Shown here one piece after another: positions 53,059 to 62,585 of a stretch of DNA of 64,000 nt. The notes under the pieces were generated by a model. The model did no database searches, was not told the DNA's origin, and was given only the letters and a program-made list of their open reading frames with translations. Source of the DNA: Candidatus Poribacteria bacterium (lineage in GTDB: Bacteria; Poribacteria; WGA-4E; WGA-3G). The stretch's first letter is position 1. Each line of letters begins with the position of its first letter. The stretch spans positions 1 through 64,000 of the forward strand of contig JAJEEK010000094.1 of NCBI GenBank assembly GCA_022821065.1. The letters are read 5' to 3'. A program made the position numbers and the translations under genes.

Positions 53059-56000
53059 ATGGTGTTTTCCAAACTTTCTAAAAATCTTTCGTTGGAACAT
53101 GGAAATTCCCGAAATTTGCTACTCAAAAGTCTATTCGGGGTCATAGGGTTGATGGCTCTGCTGCTCGGTGCCTGTATTTTCTACATCGTGCGGGGAAACG
53201 TGGGTGCGAAGACCCGATATAATGTTAAGACTTTCGCGCCACAAGGAGAAGTGCCAGAATGGACCGATTTTTCGATTACCTTTTCGGAGGCAATCGTTGA
53301 TAAATCACGCGTTGGAACAGAAGTCCCAGCAGAAGCCCTTCGATTTACGCCAGCTGTCCAGGGTACTGCCCGTTGGGTAGCCCCTGACAGAATAAGTTTC
53401 TTTTTAGACGCACCTTTAGCCCCCGCCGCGCAATATACTGTCAAACTTACATCTGAAATCAATCCATCTGAAGTATTCCAGCTCACCGGCCAAAAAGAGT
53501 TCAAATTCGCTACTGAACCTTTTAGAGTTCAGCAGACACGCATGGAATTTAGGAATGACGCGGCTCGTGAATACGCAATAGGTTTCGGTACAATAACATT
53601 TAATTATCCAGTAACAACCGCCGATTTAAAGGCGCATCTTTCTATTGAATTAGATGATGGAACAGAAATTCCGTATCAAATTCAAACCAACACGTTAACA
53701 GCACGAACGATAACATTCGAGACGAAACGGATAAAACGCAGCAACGTAAACCAAGAAATAAAAGTCAAAGTCGAAAAGGGGTTTAAATGCACTGGCGGGG
53801 AAATTGGTCTCGAAAAAGCAAATGTTACACTTGTAATACTCCGTGGTAGAGGCACCCTCGGCGTAACATATTCAGACGTTCGAGAAAGCGACGGTACACC
53901 TTATATTTCAGTCAGTTTTAACGCCCCGATACTCAGCGATAGTGTTGAACCTTATCTTGAAGTTACACCAGCAGTAAATTATCAAGTAACATCGAATTAC
54001 CGGAACATTAAAATCCACGGCGATTTTAAGCGGCGGACCACCTACACACTGAAAATTCGGCGCGGTTTGACAGCCCGTAACGATGCGGTTTTAAAACAGG
54101 ACTATATGACGCAGCTCAGAATCCCGGACATCCGTCCGCAGATCCGGTTTCTTGGTGCAGGCTTCTTTCTTGCCAGAAAAGGACACTTGAACCTCGGACT
54201 CGCAACGATTAACGTTAAGCGCGTAAAACTTGATATTGAGAAAGTTTTTGCCAATAATCTCATCTATGTTTCAAAATTAGACAGATGGAGTCGGTGGAGT
54301 AGGAATTTAGGCAAACCTATCCACTCGGAAGTACTTGATATACCGACGGAATTGAACGAAGAGGTAACAACACCCATTTCATTAGAGGATTACCTCTCAG
54401 ACGAACATGTGGGTATCTTCAAGGTTGTTGTGCGAAATGAGGATAGTCGGTGGTACAGTGCTCATCAATGGGTACTCATTACAGATTTAGGTATCAGTGC
54501 CAAGCGTGCGGGGGACAACCTATACGTTTGGGTGAAATCCCTTGCGACCGGCAAACCAGTGCCAGCAGCGCGTGTCAAACTCATCAGCGACAACAACCAG
54601 ACACTGCTTACGGGTACAACGAATTGGGCAGGTTTTGTCGAGTTTACTGATGTCGCGGAGAAGACTAACGACTTTATACCGTTTATGATTACCGTCGCGA
54701 AACGCGACGATCTCGCCTTTGTTCAATTAGATCGCCATGAAATCGCAACTGCGGACTTCGACATCGCAGGACCCGCGTATTTACAGAAAGGCTATGAAGC
54801 GTTTCTCTACACGAGTCGGGGGGTCTATCGACCTGGCGAGACTGTTCAACTTGCCGGTATTGTCCGGGGGCCGAAACAGAGACCTGCTGATTCACTTCCT
54901 ACTCGCATTGAAATTCTCGCTCCAGATGGTAGAATCATGCGAAAATTAAGACAACAGACGAATAAAAGCGGTGCCTGCGACCTGAAAATCCCGATTTCTG
55001 ACTACGCTCTGACAGGCAACTATATTGCGAAAATGAAGATTGCCGATCGAGTCGTTGGAAGGACCCAATTTCAGGTTGAAGAATTCATGCCAGACCGGAT
55101 GAAAGTTACCCTAACAACGGACAAATCCACTTACAAACTTGGAGAAGTCCCCAACGTTGAAGTCAACGCGACGAATCTGTTTGGTCCCCCAGCCGTAGGA
55201 CGGAAGGTTCAGGCTTCATGTCAACTGCAAGCAGTTCCGTTTATCGTTTCTGAGGACACCTTACCACCAGGAACAGATGTGACGAAGTGGCGTTCCTTTG
55301 TCTTCGGAAGTCATACCAGACAATTTGAAAGTCAACGGATTGAATTAGGAGAAGCCAAGACTGATGCAGAGGGCAAAGCGCGCTACCAATTTACTATCCC
55401 TTCAACATTGAAAGCCCCATCTTTGCTCAACGGTATTTTGACAGCGAGCGTTAGCGAAATTGGTGGACGTGCTGTCACGGCTTCACACCGAGTTGTTATC
55501 CACCCTTACTCACATTATGTCGGTCTGCGGCGAACAACTACCGGAGAAGTCAAGATTAACCAGCCGCTTCACTTCGACTATGTAGCTGTTGATAATACAA
55601 TGGCAGTTGCACCGGGTAGGGCTTTGAAACTCACACTCTACAAGGTGCATTGGAATACAATACTTCGACAGAACTCAGCAGGACGTTACGAGTACGTCTC
55701 TGAACCGCAGACGACAGAAGTGAAAACGTACGCGTTAACTTCGGCAGAGACTGTACAGACACTGACATTAACACCTTCAGACTACGGTAGATACCGTGTC
55801 AGCCTTGAGGATATCGAATCAACGGCAACGGCAGAAATAGGATTTTACGTGAGCGGATGGAGAAACACACCGGTTTCTATGGAACATCCGACTCGGTTGG
55901 ATCTGACTCTTGACAAACCGGGCTATCGTCCGGGCGAAACAGCAAAACTAAACATCAAGGCACCGTTCTCAGGGACGCTCCTTCTCACAGTCGAACGAGA

Positions 56001-58785
56001 TCGCGTGCTCAGCCACCGCACGATAGTCATGAAAGAAAATACGGCAACGTTATCCATCCCAGTACGAGATAATTACAAACCGAATGTGTATGTTTCAGGA
56101 ACCCTGACGCGATCCACTTCAATGGATACAATATCATCGGTCAATAAGAAATCGCTTCTTCCAGCCCGGGCCTTTGGTGTGATTCCTTTGAAAATAGATG
56201 CGACCCGAAGTCGACTCTCTATTGAAATGTCACTCAAGGGAAAAAATGATGCCGGTTCGACTGACGATATCCCACTTCAGGCAAACTATGATGCCGATAT
56301 TTCCGAAAGTGGCGAGGTAGTCGTCCTACCAAACAGTGAGGTGGACATCATGTTCCAAGTCCATGGTAGGCGTTCATGGCAAAAATATGATGTGTGTATA
56401 GCGGCTGTTGACGACGGAATTCTCGCGTTAACTGATTTCCAAACACCAAATCCGCACGATTATTTCTATCAACAACGCGGGTTGAAGACGCGTTCTTTCG
56501 ACCTCTATGGCGGGATTCTGCCTGAAATAGCAGATGTCACCGACAACTCAAGCACGGGTGGTGACGCGGCACTCGCACGTCAAAGAAGGCAACGCCTTAA
56601 TACGAGCAGTATCAGGCGTGTGAAACCAGTTTCCCTGTGGTCAGGATTTGTGAAAACAGACGGAAACGGGCGCGGGAGTGTCCGATTCAAGGTTCCTCAA
56701 TTCAATGGGAAATTAAGACTGATGGCGGTCGCTTTTGCTGGATCAAACTACGGTGCTACGGAAGCGTATTTGACCGTCCGAGAACCTATTGTTTTAACAC
56801 CAACGTTCCCACGATTTCTCGCAGGCGGAGATAAGATCCGTGTTCCCGTTACCCTTTTTAATGGTACAGGTGACGATGGGGAATTCACTGTCACATTGCA
56901 AGCAGCGGGTGACGTGCAACTCTTGTCGGCAAGTTCAGAATCATCAGCCTTCAGCCCTCAGCCTTCAGTTAAAGAGGGTTCTCTGGCAACGACAAAAAAC
57001 GCTTTAACTGAAAACGACCAACTGAACCGTGAAAAATCTCTCAGCATAAATAAAAAAGTTGAAGTAGGCATAGAGGCACAAGTCTTTTTCGACATTGGTG
57101 TTCAGGATGCGATAGGAGAAGTAACTTTCAATCTATCCGCGCAAGGTAATGGAGAAACGACGAAAATAGATGTCCAATTGCCGATGCGTTCTGTTGCACC
57201 ACCTGTGACAAAAACGGGACACGGTGCGGTTCGTGCGGGTAAACCGGTCGATTTTATTCTCCCATCGAATCTAATACCAGAGTCATCCGAGTTTAGTTTG
57301 ACGCTGACCCCGTTTCCAAATGTTGCGTTTGCCGACAGCTTGCGTTACCTTGTACGTTATCCGTATGGGTGCTTGGAGCAGACAACAAGCAAAGTGTTTC
57401 CGCTGCTTTACTTCAGCGACTTAGCACGAACTGTCGAACCGATGCTCGCGGCAGAAGATTCCGTAGATTACTATGTTACATCAGGAATCACGAAACTTGA
57501 AAGTATGCTGATGTCAAACGGTCAGTTCTCGTACTGGCCCGGTGGGACGTATGCCAACCCGTGGAGCAGCATCTACGCGTCTCACTTTCTCGTTGAAGCG
57601 CGGAAAGCTGGGTATGAGGTTGCAGACCGAGTTTACGAAGCGATGTTGGAAGGTTTAAAAACAGAGGCAAAATTTTCACCCGATATGGAAGATGAAAACG
57701 ACGCTCAAAAGATAAAAACCGAGATCGCGCTAGCAACCTATGCCTCTTATGTCTTAGCCGCTGCGGGACAACCTGACCGTGGTACGATGCACTACTTAAA
57801 AAATAGGGGTGCCGGTGGTCTCAGCGACTACAGCCACTTCCAACTTGCTGGAGCCTTCGCGTTGAGTGATGAACTCGAAACTGCCCTTTCAATGCTACCA
57901 GTATCCGTATTACCCAATTTTAACGGAAAAGATACGGAAAAACGGGAGACAGGTGGGACTTTCAACTCACCTATCCGAGCGCAAGCGATTATGTTGGACG
58001 TGCTTGCCGAAGTTAACGAAAACCATCCGTCTATTCCGACGCTCGTCAAGAATCTGAGTGAAGCGGCATCCGATGGAAACCGATGGACGACAACTCAAGA
58101 CAACGCTTTCGCGTTTCTTGCACTCGGCAAGATTATGCAGAAACAGGCAGATCGGAATTACAACGGTACCATCAGAATCAACGGTGAAGATTTCGCTGAC
58201 TTTGATGCCAACGAGATACGTTTCACTGATGAAGCGTGGGACGGTACGCGTATACAAATTTCCGTGAAAGGCGACGGGACTTGCTACTACTATTGGAGCG
58301 CATTCGGTATCCAACGCGATTCATACATTGAAGAATATGAACATGAACTCCAGGTACGCCGCCGCTATTTCAACAAAGATGGTGAGGAACTCACTGGCAC
58401 GTTTGTCCACGGCGACTTAATCGTCGCAGAGATCAGTGTTAAAGCACTCACAGCGAACTTGGAAAACGTTGTCGTCGTCGATATGTTGCCAACCGGTTTC
58501 GAGATTGAGAACCCACGTCTGGAATCCAGAGCAGGGATACCATGGCTGAAAACACAAGGTTTTAAGCCCGATTATCTCGACATTCGCGATGATCGCCTTA
58601 TCTTCTTCGGTACGTTCCCGCGTCAACGTGAACGTAAGTTCTATTACGCGCTAAGAGCAGTGACACAAGGCGAATTTACCTTGCCACCGATCGCGGCGGA
58701 AGCGATGTATGACCCAACGAAGTCTACTGTAAAAGGGAGTATGGCGATCAAAGTGGTTACGGAACAGTCAGTAACCCACCGCTAA
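53059..58785 (+). CDS. Bacterial alpha-2-macroglobulin (thioester type), membrane-anchored
   Basis: A 1,908-residue protein. The start is ATG 53059, with GGGGG eight bases upstream; the frame is open to 52981. A hydrophobic segment ending LLGAC suggests a lipoprotein or anchor. A series of MG-type beta domains follows (SFNAPILSDSVEPYL, YLQKGYEAFLYTSRGVYRPGE, PGYRPGETAKLNIKAP). The thioester motif C1438-L-E-Q lies in YPYGCLEQTTSKV. The C-terminal part has the receptor-like beta domain. In bacteria such proteins trap attacking proteases in the periplasm. The next gene, 14 bases on, is PBP1C, its regular partner. A TCAG-rich stretch (56940-56975) is inserted in frame. Confidence 0.92.
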   Translation: MVFSKLSKNLSLEHGNSRNLLLKSLFGVIGLMALLLGACIFYIVRGNVGAKTRYNVKTFAPQGEVPEWTDFSITFSEAIVDKSRVGTEVPAEALRFTPAVQGTARWVAPDRISFFLDAPLAPAAQYTVKLTSEINPSEVFQLTGQKEFKFATEPFRVQQTRMEFRNDAAREYAIGFGTITFNYPVTTADLKAHLSIELDDGTEIPYQIQTNTLTARTITFETKRIKRSNVNQEIKVKVEKGFKCTGGEIGLEKANVTLVILRGRGTLGVTYSDVRESDGTPYISVSFNAPILSDSVEPYLEVTPAVNYQVTSNYRNIKIHGDFKRRTTYTLKIRRGLTARNDAVLKQDYMTQLRIPDIRPQIRFLGAGFFLARKGHLNLGLATINVKRVKLDIEKVFANNLIYVSKLDRWSRWSRNLGKPIHSEVLDIPTELNEEVTTPISLEDYLSDEHVGIFKVVVRNEDSRWYSAHQWVLITDLGISAKRAGDNLYVWVKSLATGKPVPAARVKLISDNNQTLLTGTTNWAGFVEFTDVAEKTNDFIPFMITVAKRDDLAFVQLDRHEIATADFDIAGPAYLQKGYEAFLYTSRGVYRPGETVQLAGIVRGPKQRPADSLPTRIEILAPDGRIMRKLRQQTNKSGACDLKIPISDYALTGNYIAKMKIADRVVGRTQFQVEEFMPDRMKVTLTTDKSTYKLGEVPNVEVNATNLFGPPAVGRKVQASCQLQAVPFIVSEDTLPPGTDVTKWRSFVFGSHTRQFESQRIELGEAKTDAEGKARYQFTIPSTLKAPSLLNGILTASVSEIGGRAVTASHRVVIHPYSHYVGLRRTTTGEVKINQPLHFDYVAVDNTMAVAPGRALKLTLYKVHWNTILRQNSAGRYEYVSEPQTTEVKTYALTSAETVQTLTLTPSDYGRYRVSLEDIESTATAEIGFYVSGWRNTPVSMEHPTRLDLTLDKPGYRPGETAKLNIKAPFSGTLLLTVERDRVLSHRTIVMKENTATLSIPVRDNYKPNVYVSGTLTRSTSMDTISSVNKKSLLPARAFGVIPLKIDATRSRLSIEMSLKGKNDAGSTDDIPLQANYDADISESGEVVVLPNSEVDIMFQVHGRRSWQKYDVCIAAVDDGILALTDFQTPNPHDYFYQQRGLKTRSFDLYGGILPEIADVTDNSSTGGDAALARQRRQRLNTSSIRRVKPVSLWSGFVKTDGNGRGSVRFKVPQFNGKLRLMAVAFAGSNYGATEAYLTVREPIVLTPTFPRFLAGGDKIRVPVTLFNGTGDDGEFTVTLQAAGDVQLLSASSESSAFSPQPSVKEGSLATTKNALTENDQLNREKSLSINKKVEVGIEAQVFFDIGVQDAIGEVTFNLSAQGNGETTKIDVQLPMRSVAPPVTKTGHGAVRAGKPVDFILPSNLIPESSEFSLTLTPFPNVAFADSLRYLVRYPYGCLEQTTSKVFPLLYFSDLARTVEPMLAAEDSVDYYVTSGITKLESMLMSNGQFSYWPGGTYANPWSSIYASHFLVEARKAGYEVADRVYEAMLEGLKTEAKFSPDMEDENDAQKIKTEIALATYASYVLAAAGQPDRGTMHYLKNRGAGGLSDYSHFQLAGAFALSDELETALSMLPVSVLPNFNGKDTEKRETGGTFNSPIRAQAIMLDVLAEVNENHPSIPTLVKNLSEAASDGNRWTTTQDNAFAFLALGKIMQKQADRNYNGTIRINGEDFADFDANEIRFTDEAWDGTRIQISVKGDGTCYYYWSAFGIQRDSYIEEYEHELQVRRRYFNKDGEELTGTFVHGDLIVAEISVKALTANLENVVVVDMLPTGFEIENPRLESRAGIPWLKTQGFKPDYLDIRDDRLIFFGTFPRQRERKFYYALRAVTQGEFTLPPIAAEAMYDPTKSTVKGSMAIKVVTEQSVTHR

Positions 58786-58799
58786 AGCAAGGGGAACCT

Positions 58800-61625
58800 G
58801 TGCCAAGATTAATGAGGAAACATAGCCATCAGAAGAATAGTTGTCAGTTAAGAGAACTCTTGTCACTAATAACTGATAACCGAAAGATTTTTCGCAGAAA
58901 AATCGGACTGAAAACTATTCTGGTTATTTCGCCTGTCTTTATTGTTCTCCTGTTTGTGCTGGCGAACTGGTGTTTTCCACTGCCGAAAACACGTCTTCAC
59001 CCGCCACCGTCTTATATTGTCTTAGACCGGAACGGCGAATGGCTTCGGGCGTTCTTAGCCGATGACAACATGTGGCGATTTAGCCTTCACAGCAGTGTAT
59101 CCCCAAAAACGATAGCCGAAACGAAGTGGAGGCGGATTAACGGAGAGCGACTTCACAGCCACGAGAACGCTAACCGAACCGCAAGGAAAGTTAAAAAAAA
59201 TCGGGAACCTGTTTTGGCAGAAGGTTTCCGAAAGCCGAAAGCCGATGGCTATTTTGGCGTTTCCCCGTTATTACATCAAGCGATGTTAACGGCAGAGGAT
59301 CGTTGGTTCTATTACCACTGTGGGATTAACCCTGTGTCCATCTTAACTGCCCTCTACGACAACATCAAAGCTGGGGAGGTCGTGCGAGGTGGCTCGACGA
59401 TTACGATGCAGCTTGCCCGTCTGATGGAGCCGAAAGCGCGGAATATTCCGAACAAATTTATTGAGATGTTCCGCGCGCTCCAACTTGAACTAACATATTC
59501 CAAGTCTGAAATCCTCAACTTTTATTTTACTATGCTTCCGTATGGTGGCAACATTGTCGGAACGGGGGCGGCATCACGGTTTTACTTCAACAAACCGCAG
59601 CATGCTATTAGTCTCAGTGAAGCAGCCCTGCTTGCTGCTATTCCGAACGCACCGGAACACTTGCGTCCAGATAGGTTTCCAGAAAATGCGCGGCAGGCTC
59701 GAAAAAAGATACTGAACCGACTCCTTGCACATAGACAGATTTCGGAAGAACAGTGGCGTGAAGCATTGCATGAACCGATACCGACAAAACGGCACGCACT
59801 TCCATTTAACGCACCGCATCTCTCACGTCTGTTGGTTAGCGGAAACCGGCGGAACATAGAAACTGCAGCAGATGGCAGGATATACACGACAATAGACGCG
59901 AAGGTTCAAAAAACCGCTTCGCGCATCCTCAGCGAATATCTGAGTGGGTCGGCTGCCGGGGTTGTAGGTTCACAGTCCCATACTGCAAGTACAGGTGCGA
60001 TCGTCGTTATGGACACGCAAACCCGGCATGTCTTGGCAATGGTAGGCTCACACGATTTCTTTGACCAGCGGGCATCAGGACAGGTAAACGGAACGCTTGC
60101 GCCGCGTTCTCCTGGGTCCACGCTCAAACCTTTTGTCTACGCACTTGCGATTGAACAAGGCTTGATAACACCGGAAACACTACTCTTTGATGTCCCCGTT
60201 AACTATGCTGGATATGAACCGGTTAATTATGACAGTACATACAACGGCTATGTTCCTGCGCGGCAGGCACTCGCGGCTTCTCTGAACGTCCCCGCCGTAA
60301 ATTTGAGTGCGCGCCTGAAAGACGTTACACTGCACGCTTTCCTTAAACAGGCGGGTATCTCTACACTGGCACCAGAAAAGAAGTACGGTCTCTCTATGGT
60401 GCTTGGTGGGTGTGAAGTGAACCTGCTCGAACTGACAACGCTTTACGCGGGGTTGGCAAATATGGGTGAATTTGGAGCTTACCAACTCACACTCCGAAGA
60501 AATAGCGGTCAGCCGTCAGCAATCAGCAATCAGATAGAGGGCTATGGTTTAACAAACTCCCTCTTTTCCAATAGTTTCCGAAAGCCGAAGGTTTCCGAAA
60601 GCTATCTTGCTGACAGCCGAGAGCCGAGAGCCGAGAGCCATTCCCAACAACGCCTGCTCCGTGAAGAGACAAGTTTCATTATAACGGAGATGCTCACGGC
60701 ATCGCAGCTGCCCGCAAACACTGTCAAAAATCCAGAAGCATTTGAAAGCACGATGAACCTACCGAAGATCGCATGGAAAACCGGGACATCTTATGGGCAT
60801 CGGGATGCGTGGTGTATCGGGTATTCACCGAAATTAACAATCGGTGTATGGCTCGGCAATTTCGATGGAAAAGGTGTGCCGATGCTCAGCGGTGCAGACG
60901 CAGCGACACCAATTCTATTCGCGCTTTTCACCGCACTTGCTGGACAAGAGACACATCGTTGGTATACAATGCCTGAACAACTCAAAACGCGAGAGGTCTG
61001 TGCCCTTACCGGTGCCCCGCCTTCACCACATTGTCCGACCCGTAAAAGCGATGTCTACATTCCAGGGGTCTCGCCTGTCAAGGTCTGTTCGATTCACAAA
61101 CGCATTGATATTGATACAGTTACCGGATATAGCCTCTGCTCTCACTGCCGGAATCTTCCGTTGACGCGTGGTAATTCTATCGAACCTATACAGGGTCCGC
61201 AGCGTCAATCAGACGCATCGATTAACACTGTGAAAACGGAGATATTTGAAGAGTGGCCCGCTGAAGCGGCGACCTGGTTGGCAAAAAACGGATTTGCTGT
61301 GCCGGTGCTTCCAGAGCATAATCCACTATGTACAGCTCCAATCGCAGGCACTGCCCCGGTTATCCTATCTCCCACAGAAGATACTGTGTACTACATACGA
61401 GATGGGGTTCCATTATCACAGCAAAAGATACAACTGTCTGCCTCAACCTCTAATCGGACACAGCAGCTTTTCTGGTTTCTGGACGGTGAGTTGATTTTCA
61501 AGGGAAACGCAGAGCAGTCGTACTGGCTTAAACCTGTTAAAGGCGAACATGTCGTTACATGCGTAGATGCCGAGGGACGTTCAACAAGCCGCGTACTCCA
61601 TATCTCAGTTTTTGATCAATATTAA
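58800..61625 (+). CDS. pbpC: Penicillin-binding protein 1C
   Basis: A 941-residue bifunctional peptidoglycan synthase (GTG start). After a membrane helix (residues 37-55) comes the GT51 glycosyltransferase: TAEDRWFYYHCG, VVRGGSTITMQLARL and TMLPYGGNIVGTGAASRFYF. The transpeptidase has PGSTLKPFVYAL (Ser-x-x-Lys), SLNVPA (Ser-x-Asn), and KTGTSYGHRDAW; a BiPBP_C-like domain closes the protein. PBP1C with alpha-2-macroglobulin is thought to repair cell wall after protease attack. Two in-frame inserts, a family A repeat (59116-59199) and a TCAG/GCCGAGA repeat (~60500-60650), lengthen loops relative to other PBP1C. Confidence 0.93.
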   Translation: MPRLMRKHSHQKNSCQLRELLSLITDNRKIFRRKIGLKTILVISPVFIVLLFVLANWCFPLPKTRLHPPPSYIVLDRNGEWLRAFLADDNMWRFSLHSSVSPKTIAETKWRRINGERLHSHENANRTARKVKKNREPVLAEGFRKPKADGYFGVSPLLHQAMLTAEDRWFYYHCGINPVSILTALYDNIKAGEVVRGGSTITMQLARLMEPKARNIPNKFIEMFRALQLELTYSKSEILNFYFTMLPYGGNIVGTGAASRFYFNKPQHAISLSEAALLAAIPNAPEHLRPDRFPENARQARKKILNRLLAHRQISEEQWREALHEPIPTKRHALPFNAPHLSRLLVSGNRRNIETAADGRIYTTIDAKVQKTASRILSEYLSGSAAGVVGSQSHTASTGAIVVMDTQTRHVLAMVGSHDFFDQRASGQVNGTLAPRSPGSTLKPFVYALAIEQGLITPETLLFDVPVNYAGYEPVNYDSTYNGYVPARQALAASLNVPAVNLSARLKDVTLHAFLKQAGISTLAPEKKYGLSMVLGGCEVNLLELTTLYAGLANMGEFGAYQLTLRRNSGQPSAISNQIEGYGLTNSLFSNSFRKPKVSESYLADSREPRAESHSQQRLLREETSFIITEMLTASQLPANTVKNPEAFESTMNLPKIAWKTGTSYGHRDAWCIGYSPKLTIGVWLGNFDGKGVPMLSGADAATPILFALFTALAGQETHRWYTMPEQLKTREVCALTGAPPSPHCPTRKSDVYIPGVSPVKVCSIHKRIDIDTVTGYSLCSHCRNLPLTRGNSIEPIQGPQRQSDASINTVKTEIFEEWPAEAATWLAKNGFAVPVLPEHNPLCTAPIAGTAPVILSPTEDTVYYIRDGVPLSQQKIQLSASTSNRTQQLFWFLDGELIFKGNAEQSYWLKPVKGEHVVTCVDAEGRSTSRVLHISVFDQY
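59116..59199 (+). repeat. Family A repeat inserted in frame in pbpC
   Basis: Runs from CCGAAACGAAGTGGAGGCGG to AACCGAACCGCAAGGAAAGT plus A residues, 84 bp. It encodes ETKWRRINGERLHS and ENANRTARKVKK, between residues MWRF and VSPLLHQAM where other PBP1C have only about ten residues. Confidence 0.85.
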
Positions 61626-61846
61626 AAGGTTTTTTGGACGGCTCAAACGTTGAGGAACTTATTCCGCCCAGTGAAGGCATAAAGGAAGGTATTGCACTGG
61701 ATATTGATGGCAATAAGATGTCCTGGACGGTCTGGAATGCGACGACAAACAAGGTTCAGCGTGCCAATCTTGATGGTTCAAACGTTGAAGATGTCGTCAC
61801 GGACCGTATATTAACTCTCGGCATTGCGGTGTCTATCTCGCCATAG
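61622..61846 (+). pseudogene. YWTD-propeller gene fragment
   Basis: A short remnant without a clear start after pbpC: LDGSNVEELIPP, GIALDIDGNKMSWTVWNATT and NKVQRANLDGSNVEDVV are two blades of an LDL-receptor-like YWTD beta-propeller. The frame ends at 61846. The rest of the propeller is absent, so this is a decayed fragment. Confidence 0.6.
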
Positions 61847-61899
61847 GAGCATCGAAAAACGTGGCTGTCTATCCGGTGGATGGACTTTGCCAACCCATT

Positions 61900-62271
61900 T
61901 CATCCGCCTCGGATCGCAGCGATAGTCAAGCATCCCCAACCCATTATAAACGCTAACCCCCCGATGGGTGTAATCGCGCCGAGCCAGCGAATGCCGGTGA
62001 GGCTCAGCACGTAAAGGCTTCCTGAAAAGATCAAGATACCAGCGAGAAAACACCATCCAGATGCGGTCGTGAGTTGGTTCTGCCATTGCGATACTGCCCA
62101 CGCTGCAGCAATGAGTCCGAGACTGTGGTACATCTGATAGCGGACAGCGATCTCAAATGTTTCAAGCATTTCTGGGGCGAGTTTTGATTTTAGTGTATGC
62201 GCCCCAAACGCGCCAAAAGCAACACCAAGTAGGCTCAAACCTGAACCGAGTGCGAAAAATAGATTTTGCAT
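61900..62271 (-). CDS. DUF423 family membrane protein
   Basis: A 123-residue protein with four hydrophobic segments. The N-terminal LGVAFGAFGAHTLKSKLAPE and the central RYQMYHSLGLI with the terminal TPIGGLAFIMGWGCLT match the DUF423 (YgdD-like) family; length is normal for it. The function is unknown. It lies alone on the minus strand between the YWTD fragment and the EF-G gene. Confidence 0.9.
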   Translation of the reverse strand: MQNLFFALGSGLSLLGVAFGAFGAHTLKSKLAPEMLETFEIAVRYQMYHSLGLIAAAWAVSQWQNQLTTASGWCFLAGILIFSGSLYVLSLTGIRWLGAITPIGGLAFIMGWGCLTIAAIRGG

Positions 62272-62489
62272 AGATATCTCCTTCAGGAATTTATCATCAT
62301 TATAATCAATTATACCTTAAATCCAGCATCTCTAGTCAGATCTTTTTTCACAGTACCCGCGATACTTCGCTTGTAGGACTCGCATATAGTATCCACGCCT
62401 CGAAAACGATGCGACACTACCTCATCACAGTTCCCGTTTCATCCACTTCAAAGGCAACGCCAAGCAATCGGTTTCCGAGAAATATTTTC

Positions 62490-62518
62490 TTGACTTTTTT
62501 GTTGCATAATGGTAAGAT
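62490..62518 (+). promoter_or_regulatory. Sigma-70-type promoter of the EF-G-like gene
   Basis: TTGACT (62490-62495), 17 bases, TAAGAT (62513-62518), followed by a leader of ~60 bases and AAGGAGA ahead of the ATG at 62586. The rest of the 62272-62489 gap shows no feature. Confidence 0.6.
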
Positions 62519-62585
62519 ATAACTTTAACGGCATAGTTCGCTCTATTCCGTATGGTTAACAGTAAAAGGAGAATTATTTGGACGT

